A stretch of 15,567 nucleotides of DNA from CAYSSG01 sp964433635 (GCA_964433635.1 CAYSSG010000041.1:1-15567), one strand, 5' to 3'. Shown: positions 7,138-14,168, counted from the first letter of the stretch. Made by a program: numbers and translations. The notes: a model not told the origin generated them from the sequence alone.

Positions 7138-7839
7138 TCAGGCTATCTCCATCTCCTGCTGATGGATATCTACAACTCCCTTCTGTGTCTTACAGTTAAA
7201 ATATTTTTTCAGTAACAGTTCCAATTCATCAGCTGCCTGCAGTACTTTTTCTTTATTTGATTGAAATCCGTCTATGGGGAAAAAGATATTTTCTGAATTC
7301 TCGTCAACCTTGCCTATTTCTGATTGTCTCCAGATCCATCTCCGGGTTCTAACTCTTTTTGCATCAGCATAGATCAATTCTCCATTTTCCAGAATTTCTG
7401 CTGTTTCTTCTCCCAGAGGAATAAAAGCATCTCCATTTCTGGAGAATCTGACTGCAATTCCTCCTTCCAGGGCATCCAGATCATGAGCACCCATGGGAAG
7501 GATATACCTGAGGGAAATAATATTGACTAAATCTACGATGGGATTGATGGAAGGTAAAAAATTTCCTTTGGAGACCCGCTTTACCATAGCTTCAACTGAA
7601 CTCATAAATCGATTGGGATTAATATCTAATTTTACAAAAGCTTCCCGATAGGGAATAATTTCCGCATATTCTTTCAGATTGATATCCCTGAGATTGTTTT
7701 CAGTTTTATTCATTTCCTTTTCCATCAGATCAATCAATTCCGGAAGGTTTTTCTTATTATTAATCTGGTTTCCTATCACCACGCCAAAATATAAATCAGG
7801 CAGTTTTTCGAACACTTCGCCAGAGACAATAAATTTCAT
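7138..7839 (-). CDS. stand-alone B3/4 (tRNA-synthetase-like) domain protein
   Basis: This 233-residue cytoplasmic protein has the B3/4 domain found in the beta subunit of phenylalanyl-tRNA synthetase, where it forms the editing site. Hallmarks are the IPYREAFVKLDINPNRF segment (62-78), INPIVDLVNIISLRYILPMG (98-117) with AHDLD, and a C-terminal TRRWIWRQSE. Stand-alone members are widespread in anaerobes and are annotated only by domain; a role in clearing mischarged tRNA or small substrates is speculation. I start at ATG 7839 (MKFIVSGEVF) because AAGGGAG lies 7 nt upstream. A start 12 codons further upstream (MIFRYNNLRESA) would place that ribosome site inside the coding region. It stands alone, convergent with the reductase gene. 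Confidence 0.85.
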   Translation of the reverse strand: MKFIVSGEVFEKLPDLYFGVVIGNQINNKKNLPELIDLMEKEMNKTENNLRDINLKEYAEIIPYREAFVKLDINPNRFMSSVEAMVKRVSKGNFLPSINPIVDLVNIISLRYILPMGAHDLDALEGGIAVRFSRNGDAFIPLGEETAEILENGELIYADAKRVRTRRWIWRQSEIGKVDENSENIFFPIDGFQSNKEKVLQAADELELLLKKYFNCKTQKGVVDIHQQEMEIA

Positions 7840-7893
7840 AGCTGACTCCCTTAAATTGTTGTATCTAAAAATCATTCTTTTCTAACTTTTTCT

Positions 7894-7899
7894 ATTATA
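7894..7899 (-). promoter_or_regulatory. possible -10 box of B3/4 gene
   Basis: The minus strand reads TATAAT at 7899-7894, about 55 nt before the ATG at 7839. The -35 position has no good TTGACA match, so this is a tentative call based on the -10 hexamer alone. Confidence 0.28.
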
Positions 7900-8034
7900 T
7901 ATGTTTCTGTTCATCCAGGCTATGCTTTTCAGAAAAATGTTCATTTTTTTGTTACCCATCCATAGCAGTCAATGGGAACATCATGACTTCAAGAGATAAG
8001 CAGAATAGAACTAAAGTGAATAAAAGAGTCGCCA

Positions 8035-8071
8035 GACCGGTCAAAATATGATATTGTAAATATGATAAAAT
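8035..8071 (+). promoter_or_regulatory. probable barnase promoter region with direct repeat
   Basis: Upstream of the barnase gene are an 8-bp palindrome GACCGGTC (8035-8042) and a 9-bp direct repeat AAATATGAT (8044-8052 and 8058-8066, 5-nt spacer). TATGAT (8061-8066) and TAAAAT (8066-8071) are plausible -10 hexamers, but no TTGACA-like -35 is present, so expression may depend on an activator. The rest of 7840-8105 shows no gene I can support. Confidence 0.3.
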
Positions 8072-8105
8072 AATAAGGAGAAATGAAGGAAAAAGAAAGG
8101 TGCAT

Positions 8106-8636
8106 ATGATAAAGAAAAGGAATCAATGGTTAGCCTGTTTATTCATCATTTTTCTAATTATTACATTGTCAGGGTGTAAAGCTTCTGAAACAGATAAGCC
8201 TTCTGATGCAGCCGGGACCAGTCCCTCTTCTGAAAATGTGGAACAGATGCCAAAGGAGCAATCAGCTAAGGAAGCAGCTGGTACCGGAATACAGGTTGAG
8301 AAAGGATTAAGTTATTCCACGAAGGATGAGGTTGCGGCATATATTCATGAATTTAAAGAGCTCCCGCCTAATTATATTACCAAAAAGGAGGCCCAGAATT
8401 CAGGGTGGGATAATGCCAGAGGGAATCTTTGGAAGGTTACAGACAGGAAATCCATTGGTGGAGATCATTTTGGCAACCGGGAAGGTCTTTTGCCTGAAGC
8501 AGATTATCGCCAATATTACGAATGTGATATCAATTATCAGGGAGGATTTCGGTCGGATGAGCGCATTGTCTATTCCGATGACGGTCTTATCTTCTATACA
8601 GATGATCATTATCAGACCTTTGAACAGTTATATTAG
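8106..8636 (+). CDS. barnase-family ribonuclease, predicted lipoprotein
   Basis: This 176-residue protein is a microbial N1/barnase-type guanyl-preferring RNase. Residues 1-24 are a lipoprotein signal (MIKKRN, hydrophobic core, lipobox LSGC with C24). A low-complexity Ser/Glu/Lys/Ala linker runs to about residue 65. The catalytic domain (about 68-176) matches barnase closely: LPPNYITKKEAQ, KSIGGDHFGNREG, DINYQGGFR and DDHYQTF. Key residues correspond to barnase K27 (K93), R59 (R125), catalytic E73 (E139), R83 (R149), R87 (R153) and catalytic H102 (H168), so an active enzyme is expected. I use ATG 8106 with AAAGGTG just upstream; an in-frame GTG at 8100 is an alternative. Barstar follows after 24 nt. 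Classical barnase is secreted free; membrane anchoring and the linker are the odd features. Export and anchoring are predictions. Confidence 0.93.
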   Translation: MIKKRNQWLACLFIIFLIITLSGCKASETDKPSDAAGTSPSSENVEQMPKEQSAKEAAGTGIQVEKGLSYSTKDEVAAYIHEFKELPPNYITKKEAQNSGWDNARGNLWKVTDRKSIGGDHFGNREGLLPEADYRQYYECDINYQGGFRSDERIVYSDDGLIFYTDDHYQTFEQLY

Positions 8637-8660
8637 GCATATTAAGATGAGGAGAAAGAG

Positions 8661-8945
8661 ATGAAAGAAATTAGATTAAATGGGTCTAGAATGGTTGATA
8701 AGACTGCAGCTCATGCCTATCTGAAGAGAAGATTATCCCTGCCTGATTATTATGGTGAAAATCTGGATGCCCTCTGGGATTGCCTTTCCACTGATTTTGA
8801 ACCGAAAAAAATCATCATTTATCATCCAGAAATCATCGTCAAATATTTAGGTTCTTATGGCAGGTTAATCCTACAACTTTTCCAGGAAGTTATGGAGGAG
8901 AATCAAGCAATACAGGTGGTTATTAAGAACAAAAAGGAAGAATGA
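8661..8945 (+). CDS. barstar-family RNase inhibitor
   Basis: This 94-residue cytoplasmic inhibitor should bind and block the upstream barnase before export. The diagnostic helix LPDYYGENLDALWDCL (residues 27-42) is nearly identical to barstar. It includes D36 and D40, equivalent to the D35/D39 pair that fills the barnase active site, as well as Y30/Y31 and W39. The C-terminus (QAIQVVIKNKKEE) matches the last strand of the fold. GGAG (8651-8654) lies upstream of ATG 8661. Gene order (RNase, then inhibitor, 24-nt gap) indicates one transcript. The stop codon overlaps the start of a tiny downstream ORF by four bases (ATGA). Confidence 0.93.
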   Translation: MKEIRLNGSRMVDKTAAHAYLKRRLSLPDYYGENLDALWDCLSTDFEPKKIIIYHPEIIVKYLGSYGRLILQLFQEVMEENQAIQVVIKNKKEE

Positions 8946-9046
8946 ATCAGCCTCATCACCAATTTCCGACGCTTTCTCATACTCAATCTGAGTTCATCTT
9001 TCCTGTTGAAGCTGGTTCATCTATTAAAGTTAAGAAAGGAGTGTAG
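8942..9046 (+). CDS. possible 34-residue ORF coupled to barstar
   Basis: An ATG at 8942 overlaps the barstar stop as ATGA and is preceded by AAGGA (8935-8939). It opens a 34-residue frame beginning MNQPHHQFPTLSHTQ and ending SSIKVKKGV, with TAG at 9044-9046. The ribosome site of the DUF4342 gene lies inside its last codons. The arrangement is typical of translational coupling, but the peptide is not recognised and the frame is short enough to be chance. Confidence 0.25.
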   Translation: MNQPHHQFPTLSHTQSEFIFPVEAGSSIKVKKGV

Positions 9047-9051
9047 ACAGA

Positions 9052-9300
9052 ATGGAGGACAGGAATAAAAAAGAATCCTTTACCGTTTCCGGGGATAAAA
9101 TTATTGAAAAAGTCAAAGAAATTATTCAAGAAGGAAATGCCCGCAGAATCATTATTAAGAACGAAAAGGATGAAGTCATTGCCGAATTTCCATTGACTGC
9201 CGGGGCTGTGGGAGTGTTGTTAGCTCCTGCTCTGGCTGCTTTAGGTGCCATAGCGGCATTGGTGACGAAATGCACCGTAGTCGTTGAGAAAAAAGAATAA
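9052..9300 (+). CDS. DUF4342 domain protein
   Basis: This 82-residue protein has the DUF4342 layout. An N-terminal charged part with SFTVSGDKIIEKVKEIIQEG (9-28) is followed by the strand RRIIIKNEKDEVIAEFPL (31-48). A glycine/alanine-rich hydrophobic segment (49-71, AGAVGVLLAPALAALGAIAAL) and the closing strand TKCTVVVEKK complete it. The hydrophobic part is long enough to span or sit in a membrane, but family function is unknown. AAAGGAG (9035-9041) precedes ATG 9052. It lies in the barnase-barstar cluster and is followed closely by the tautomerase; whether it has anything to do with the RNase pair is not shown. Confidence 0.85.
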   Translation: MEDRNKKESFTVSGDKIIEKVKEIIQEGNARRIIIKNEKDEVIAEFPLTAGAVGVLLAPALAALGAIAALVTKCTVVVEKKE

Positions 9301-9353
9301 AATGTCTGAAATTGATAACAAAAAAATATAATAAAAGAAAGGAGGTAGACATT

Positions 9354-9542
9354 GTGCCGATTTTACAAGTAGAAATTCTGAAGGGAAGAACAATTGAACA
9401 GAAGCGGGAAATGGTGAAAAAAGTCACCGAAGCGGTTACAGAAACTCTGAATTGTCCTGAAGAAGCTGTCAGAATCATTATCAGGGAAATGGAATGGGAA
9501 AATTTTGCTCATGCTGGTATTCTAAAAGCTGACAATAAGTAA
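9354..9542 (+). CDS. 4-oxalocrotonate tautomerase family protein
   Basis: This 62-codon gene encodes a small tautomerase that would mature to 61 residues with an N-terminal catalytic proline. I start at GTG 9354 because AAAGGAGGT (9337-9345) is 8 nt upstream and the second codon is Pro. The frame is open further upstream, but a longer product would bury the proline. After Met removal, P1, R11, R39 and F50 coincide in number with the catalytic constellation of Pseudomonas 4-oxalocrotonate tautomerase (K-G-R11-T, V-R39-I, N-F50-A). The enzyme should form a hexamer and catalyse keto-enol tautomerisation of a small 2-ketoacid. The natural substrate is unknown; such genes are common outside aromatic degradation loci. 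Confidence 0.9.
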   Translation: MPILQVEILKGRTIEQKREMVKKVTEAVTETLNCPEEAVRIIIREMEWENFAHAGILKADNK

Positions 9543-9566
9543 GAAATGCAGCAGAAAGGATGTACA

Positions 9567-9595
9567 TTGACACTCTATTCTGGGCATGCTAAACT
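9567..9595 (+). promoter_or_regulatory. distal promoter of TRAP operon
   Basis: TTGACA (9567-9572), 17-nt spacer, TAAACT (9590-9595). This is a good sigma-A match about 140 nt before dctP, giving a leader of roughly 138 nt. Confidence 0.55.
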
Positions 9596-9666
9596 CAAAA
9601 TGGCTTTTACCCATTTAAATCGTTCCAACAGTTTTTTAAACCACTGATCCTGAGAATAATCATCAT

Positions 9667-9694
9667 TTGAGAACAGCAAAAAGAACATTATACA
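9667..9694 (+). promoter_or_regulatory. proximal promoter of TRAP operon
   Basis: TTGAGA (9667-9672), 16-nt spacer, TATACA (9689-9694), with a start expected near 9701, about 40 nt before dctP. A TGATCA-centred sequence (AATGTGATCATTT, 9705-9717) follows the start region and might be a regulator site. Confidence 0.5.
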
Positions 9695-9739
9695 GATTTT
9701 AATCAATGTGATCATTTAAAAATAGGAGGTAATTATCAT

Positions 9740-10777
9740 ATGTCAAAGAAAATCGTTTATTTGTTTGCTTTTTCACTTTTAGTATTTGCATTTACAGGTG
9801 CCGGGAATGCCCAGGAATCAATGAATGTGAAGATGTCCTACAACGGTCCGGCCAATGAAGAAACCAATGCCGTGCATGAATATGCGGTTCATTTCAAGGA
9901 TTACGTAGAAATGGGCACCAATGGAAGAATCACCATTACCCTGTATTCAGACAGCCAGTTGGGTGATGAAGAGCAGCGAATGGAACAGACGATGAACGGT
10001 TCGACAGAAATTAATATTGCCTCAAATGCCGGTGTGGTATCGGTCTATCCGGAGATCTATGCAGCTACTATCCCGTTCATGTTTGAGAGTTATGAGGCAG
10101 CCCACCTGTTCTTTGATGAGAGTGACTACTGGGAGATGACGCAGAGGGAGTTTGAAGAGACCACCGGTGTTGCCTTGCTGGAAGCGGTGGAAGAAGGCGG
10201 TTTTATCGCTTTTACCAACAATAAGAAAGTAATAAAATCCCCGGCTGATTTTACCGGCATGAAGTTCAGGGGGATGGACCCGGGTCAGATTGCTCTGTTT
10301 AAGGCTTTTGGTGCCAGCGGCACTCCGATTCCCTGGACGGAATTGTACATAGCTCTGCAGACCGGTGTGGTAGAAGGCCAGATGAATCCTCCCACCTATA
10401 TTATCTCGGGCAGTCTCTATGAAGTGCAGGATTATGCAACCATGGCCAATATCCAGTACTCCTGCCAGTGGCTGACTGTCAATGCAGACTGGCTGAATTC
10501 GTTGCCGGATGAGTATCAGTATGTAATTACCCAAGCCGCCAGGGCAGCCAATATCCGGAATCGCATCAGCGTAGAGGCTAAAGTGGATGAAAGGGTTCGT
10601 TTTCTGGAAGAAAAAGGCATGGAGGTCTACTATCCTAATGCGGAAGAGATGAAGCAATTCCAGGATATCGGACAGCCGGAGTATGTAACCTGGATCGAAG
10701 AAAAAGTTGACCCGAGTTATGTGGAAAAAGCCCTGGAAAGTGCCAGGATAGCTAATACGAAGGCACAGCAAAATTGA
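9740..10777 (+). CDS. dctP: TRAP transporter solute-binding protein DctP
   Basis: This 345-residue extracytoplasmic receptor of a tripartite ATP-independent transporter delivers an organic anion to DctQM, driven by an ion gradient. The signal peptide is about residues 1-24 (MSKKIVYLFAF, ending AGNAQES), without a lipobox cysteine. Family motifs are the SDSQLGDEEQRMEQTMNGS helix (70-88), PFMFESYEAAH (112-122) and GMKFRGMDPG (173-182), with R177 in the place of the carboxylate-binding Arg. PWTELYIALQTGVVEGQMNP follows, with N216 in the binding site. A conserved Arg suggests a carboxylate ligand; the identity is open. AGGAGGT (9723-9729) precedes ATG 9740. Confidence 0.93.
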   Translation: MSKKIVYLFAFSLLVFAFTGAGNAQESMNVKMSYNGPANEETNAVHEYAVHFKDYVEMGTNGRITITLYSDSQLGDEEQRMEQTMNGSTEINIASNAGVVSVYPEIYAATIPFMFESYEAAHLFFDESDYWEMTQREFEETTGVALLEAVEEGGFIAFTNNKKVIKSPADFTGMKFRGMDPGQIALFKAFGASGTPIPWTELYIALQTGVVEGQMNPPTYIISGSLYEVQDYATMANIQYSCQWLTVNADWLNSLPDEYQYVITQAARAANIRNRISVEAKVDERVRFLEEKGMEVYYPNAEEMKQFQDIGQPEYVTWIEEKVDPSYVEKALESARIANTKAQQN

Positions 10778-10796
10778 TAATCCGGGAGTACGTCAA

Positions 10797-11297
10797 TTGG
10801 TCAAACAGATATCCAATTGGATAAAATACCTCAGCATGTTTATTGCTGGGGTATTTCTTGTCATCAATATTTCCGATATTATCATATCCATCTTTTTCCG
10901 GTATTTTTTAAAGGATTCCCTGGTCTGGACCGAAGAAGTTGCCCGCTTTACACTGATCTATGCGGTCATGTTTGGTTCAGTAGTGGCAATCAGTTTTGGA
11001 GACCATGTTAAAATCACTGTTTTTTTGGAATATTTGCCACCCGCCATTCGCAAAGTAATTGTCAACCTTTGCCACTTAATGATTATTGGCATCATCGCTT
11101 ACATGACTTACCTGGGAATCAACTATGTCAATAATGCCTGGCGATTTCGAACCCTGGCCCTGGGCATCCCCAAGGCTATTCCTCTTATGTCCATACCCAT
11201 CGGAATGGGATTATTTCTGATACAGTATATTCTTGTTGAAATTCTCGGTGTCAAACAGCCAGGTGAGAGTAAGGTGAGATCGGAGTTGGAAAAATGA
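10797..11297 (+). CDS. dctQ: TRAP transporter small permease subunit DctQ
   Basis: This 166-residue membrane protein has four predicted transmembrane segments (about residues 10-35, 45-68, 83-105, 125-150). It carries the DctQ signature FFRYFLKDSLVWTEEVARF followed by FGSVVAISFGDHVKI. It begins at TTG 10797 with GGGAG (10784-10788) 8 nt upstream; the next ATG lies inside the first membrane segment, so TTG is the likely start. The gap to dctP is 19 nt. Its stop overlaps the dctM start by four bases (ATGA). Confidence 0.92.
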   Translation: MVKQISNWIKYLSMFIAGVFLVINISDIIISIFFRYFLKDSLVWTEEVARFTLIYAVMFGSVVAISFGDHVKITVFLEYLPPAIRKVIVNLCHLMIIGIIAYMTYLGINYVNNAWRFRTLALGIPKAIPLMSIPIGMGLFLIQYILVEILGVKQPGESKVRSELEK

Positions 11298-12577
11298 GCA
11301 TCCTGATGGCTGTTTCTTTTCTGCTTTTACTCTTAATCGGTGTGCCAATCTTTGTCGCGCTATTGCTGGCGTCATTTCTGGGCTTCCTGTATCTGGGTGA
11401 TTATTCATTATTTCGGATTATGGTTCAGCAGTTTTTTGGAGGCATGGATATCTTTACCCTGTTGGCTATTCCGCTGTTTATTATGACAGGCAATCTGATG
11501 AACCGGGCAGGCATTACCGACAAACTGTTGGACTTCAGCCGAGTCTTGGTGGGGCATTTAAAGGGCGGACTGGGTCATGTGAACATTGTAGCCAGCATCA
11601 TTTTTGCCGGGGTCAACGGCTCAGCTGCTGCTGATACCTCCGCTATCGGATCAATATTGATTCCCGCCATGGTAAAAGAGGGGTATGATCGGTCTTATGC
11701 TGCCGGTATCACAGCAGGAAGTTCCCTGATCGGACCAATTATTCCTCCCAGTATTTTTATGGTCATCTATGGCTCGATGACCAACCAGTCGATCGGCGGG
11801 TTGTTTGTTGCTGGTATTATCCCTGGTTTGATTCTGGGAGGCGCCTTCATGCTGATGAACGCTTTCTATGCTAATAAATACAATTTTCCGGTATCCAGTG
11901 AAAGGGCAGGTATTGGGAAGATTCTAAAAGTCAGCTGGCAATCCATGATCGGATTGATTGCGCCTCTGATTATCATAGGAGGGATTGTTACTGGTGTTGT
12001 CACGCCAACTGAGGCCGGGGCTGTAGCCGTCTTCTATTCTACTATCGTTGGATTTTTTATTACCCGGAAATTATCCGTCCGTGATTTTATCGCTGCTGTC
12101 AATGAAACAGTCCGTAATACTACGGTTGTTTTTGTGATTATGGGAAGCGCTGCTGTGTTCAGCTGGCTGTTAAAGTGGGAGCAGGTACCCCAAAAATTTG
12201 CCGGATTTATGGTAAGCCTGACTGATAACAGAACGTTACTATTGCTTGTCTTAAGTGCAATGATTTTTGTAATTGGTATGTTCATGGAAGAAATCGCTGC
12301 CTTAATTCTGCTGACGCCGGTTATCGCGCCGGTAGCCATGATTGCCGGAATAGATCCTCTCCATTTCGGAATTGTAATGACTTTAAATATTACGATTGCC
12401 CTGATTACACCTCCCATGGGAGCCTGCGTCTATATCGTATCAGCAGTCGGGAAGGTGAAACTGGAAACCCTATTCCGGACGATATGGCCTTTTGTGGCAG
12501 TAGCCATGGCTGTGTTGCTCCTGATTATATTGTTCCCGCCGCTGGCTACAACCTTACCCGGATTATTTCATCTTTAG
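11294..12577 (+). CDS. dctM: TRAP transporter large permease subunit DctM
   Basis: This 427-residue polytopic protein forms the transport channel of the TRAP system. It shows the length and features of the DctM/YiaN family: AIPLFIMTGNLMNRAGITDKLL near 60-81, GLGHVNIVASIIFAGVNGSAAADTSAIGS, then SSLIGPIIPPSIFMVIYG, the VTPTEAGAVAVFY loop, and a second pseudo-repeat with EEIAALILLTPVIAPV and TPPMGACVYIVSAV. About twelve hydrophobic segments are visible. It is translationally coupled to dctQ. A dipeptidase gene follows after 51 nt with no terminator in between, so they are probably co-transcribed. Confidence 0.94.
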   Translation: MSILMAVSFLLLLLIGVPIFVALLLASFLGFLYLGDYSLFRIMVQQFFGGMDIFTLLAIPLFIMTGNLMNRAGITDKLLDFSRVLVGHLKGGLGHVNIVASIIFAGVNGSAAADTSAIGSILIPAMVKEGYDRSYAAGITAGSSLIGPIIPPSIFMVIYGSMTNQSIGGLFVAGIIPGLILGGAFMLMNAFYANKYNFPVSSERAGIGKILKVSWQSMIGLIAPLIIIGGIVTGVVTPTEAGAVAVFYSTIVGFFITRKLSVRDFIAAVNETVRNTTVVFVIMGSAAVFSWLLKWEQVPQKFAGFMVSLTDNRTLLLLVLSAMIFVIGMFMEEIAALILLTPVIAPVAMIAGIDPLHFGIVMTLNITIALITPPMGACVYIVSAVGKVKLETLFRTIWPFVAVAMAVLLLIILFPPLATTLPGLFHL

Positions 12578-12628
12578 CATGTCATCGTTTGCCCTTGCTG
12601 AGTTCTATCACCAAACAGGAAGAGGTCT

Positions 12629-13381
12629 ATGAATTTAAGGAATCATTATGAAAAACCGATACCTCTGGTTGATCATTTTAATTGGGAAGATGCAAAAAAG
12701 GTACGCATCCAAGAATCAGGTGAAAAATTAGTAGCTTCCAGTATGATGCCAGAGAGAATTCTCGTACGCCCCCAGTATTTTATCCAGGGAATTGAAGGCG
12801 CCCTGCCGGAGTGCTATATTCGGGAAGGCGCGTATGACAGATTGCTGCAGTCCGCTGGAGGCCTGCCCAGGGGATATAGATTTCTGATTTATGATGCCTG
12901 GCGTTCGGAGAAAGTACAGAAGGTCCTCTATCACAAGCTGCATGAGGAAATCATAAAAAAAATCCCTGTCCGGGATGAAGAGGAAATCAGTCACCTGGTC
13001 GAGAAATATGTTGCACTTCCCTCTGATAACCGTAAAAGTCCATCCCCCCATCTAACGGGAGGAGCCATTGATCTGACCATTATCAATGCAAAAGGCAAGA
13101 AACTGGAGATGGGGACTGAATTTGATGAAACGAAAGAAGAGGCGCATACCGATTATTTTGAACGGATTGGACAGAAACGGGGATTAACGAAAAAAGAAAA
13201 AGAGATACTGGAGAACCGGAGATTGTTATATCATACCTTGATACATGCCGGATTTACTAATTACCCTTGTGAATGGTGGCACTATGATTTCGGGAACCAG
13301 GTATGGGCTTATCTTTCCAATTATAAAAGTGCCTTCTATGGCGTATTATTTCCTGATTTGAGGTGGAAGCATGATTATTGA
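12629..13381 (+). CDS. ddpX: VanX/DdpX-like D-Ala-D-Ala dipeptidase (M15D)
   Basis: This 250-residue zinc dipeptidase has no signal peptide, so it is cytoplasmic. It would cleave D-alanyl-D-alanine. Active-site pieces of VanX are all present: Arg in DAWRS (R92, VanX R71), zinc ligands in SPHLTGGAID (H141 and D148, VanX H116/D123), and CEWWHYDFG with catalytic base E215 and zinc ligand H218 (VanX E181/H184). It is about 50 residues longer than VanX (202), with extra sequence between the zinc motifs, as in other anaerobe homologues. GGAAGAGG lies before ATG 12629. No vanH, vanA or two-component genes are nearby, so a resistance role is not supported. Recycling of cell-wall dipeptide with the adjacent TRAP transporter is a plausible inference. 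Confidence 0.88.
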   Translation: MNLRNHYEKPIPLVDHFNWEDAKKVRIQESGEKLVASSMMPERILVRPQYFIQGIEGALPECYIREGAYDRLLQSAGGLPRGYRFLIYDAWRSEKVQKVLYHKLHEEIIKKIPVRDEEEISHLVEKYVALPSDNRKSPSPHLTGGAIDLTIINAKGKKLEMGTEFDETKEEAHTDYFERIGQKRGLTKKEKEILENRRLLYHTLIHAGFTNYPCEWWHYDFGNQVWAYLSNYKSAFYGVLFPDLRWKHDY

Positions 13382-13481
13382 TGACTTCATCTCTGAGTGT
13401 GACTTTTCAGGTTCTGAACATTTTTAAGGAGCTCTACAGTTGATCCTGATTGCCGAGAACCCCCATGATTTTTATCTGGTT

Positions 13482-14168
13482 TTAATTGACCTTTTCAATT
13501 TCCAGAACTAACTTCAATGCCGATTTATTCATCGGTTCCTGGTTGTTCAGGATTTCCTCATTGCTTAAGCTGGCACCATAAAAGGATTTGTTGGCCGAAG
13601 AATCTGCATGGATGACCGATCCTTCCAGTGTGAATCCTGCATAGAGGCCTTCGCTATAGGAATAGGTATAAATGGAGTCATTAAAGTCTGCCCCTTTCTG
13701 CAGGGTTTCTTCGGATGGACCGGGAGAAATGCTGATATTGGCACCAATCTCGAAATCGGTTTTTTTAAAGGCATCCATACCTGCTTCATCCATGATGATG
13801 AGCACCAGGGATACATCCTGGATTCCGATCTGGGGACCGACGGATGCTGTTTTCATTTCCACAAAGGCAGGACCGTACCATTTTTGTGTCTGGTGGTCTT
13901 TGCGCAGAACCAGACCTTCTCCGAACTGGACTCCGATGCCCAGGCCAATCTTGGTTAATTTGGGAAAGATAGCAATTCCTCTTGCGTGCTGGAGCAGCTT
14001 TCCGATGGCTCCAGTCTGATTCTCCTTGTCAACCATCTCCTGGAAAGTATCGATAGATTTTATCATTCTGTCCTCTTCACGGGTGAGCTGCTGGGAATAG
14101 ACAGCGTTTGCGGTAACAGTGATAAGCAGTACCAGGCCTAAGATAAAAAAGAATAATCTTTTTTGCAT
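13482..14168 (-). CDS. exported SYLF-domain (Ysc84/DUF500) protein
   Basis: This 228-residue protein has a signal peptide (MQKRLFFFILGLVLLITVTANAVYS) and a SYLF domain, a lipid-binding fold known from eukaryotic SH3YL1/Ysc84 and bacterial BPSL1445. Domain signs are the HARGIAIFPKLTKIGLGIGV strand-turn (61-80), WYGPAFVEM, VGPQIGIQDVSLVLIIMDE (110-128), and the conserved YSEGLYAGFTLEGSVI (171-186) with NKSFYG. The mature protein probably sits in the periplasm or at the outer face of a membrane. AAAGGGAGG precedes ATG 14168. It is monocistronic, convergent with the dipeptidase gene, and transcribed from its own promoter. Confidence 0.9.
   Translation of the reverse strand: MQKRLFFFILGLVLLITVTANAVYSQQLTREEDRMIKSIDTFQEMVDKENQTGAIGKLLQHARGIAIFPKLTKIGLGIGVQFGEGLVLRKDHQTQKWYGPAFVEMKTASVGPQIGIQDVSLVLIIMDEAGMDAFKKTDFEIGANISISPGPSEETLQKGADFNDSIYTYSYSEGLYAGFTLEGSVIHADSSANKSFYGASLSNEEILNNQEPMNKSALKLVLEIEKVN

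Noticed and set aside
8083..8109. Eight-codon upstream ORF overlapping the barnase ATG
   Set aside because: The AAGGAG before it is only about 2 nt from the ATG, too close for efficient initiation, and the frame is trivially short.
9559..9591. Ten-codon frame after the tautomerase gene
   Set aside because: AAAGG sits directly against the ATG with no spacing; it overlaps the TRAP promoter and is likely chance.
10022..10771. 249-codon minus-strand frame
   Set aside because: Antisense shadow of dctP, with His/Ile-rich unstructured translation and no start signals.
12629..13381. Vancomycin resistance locus
   Set aside because: The dipeptidase is VanX-like, but no vanH/vanA ligase or VanRS regulators accompany it; the neighbour is a TRAP transporter.
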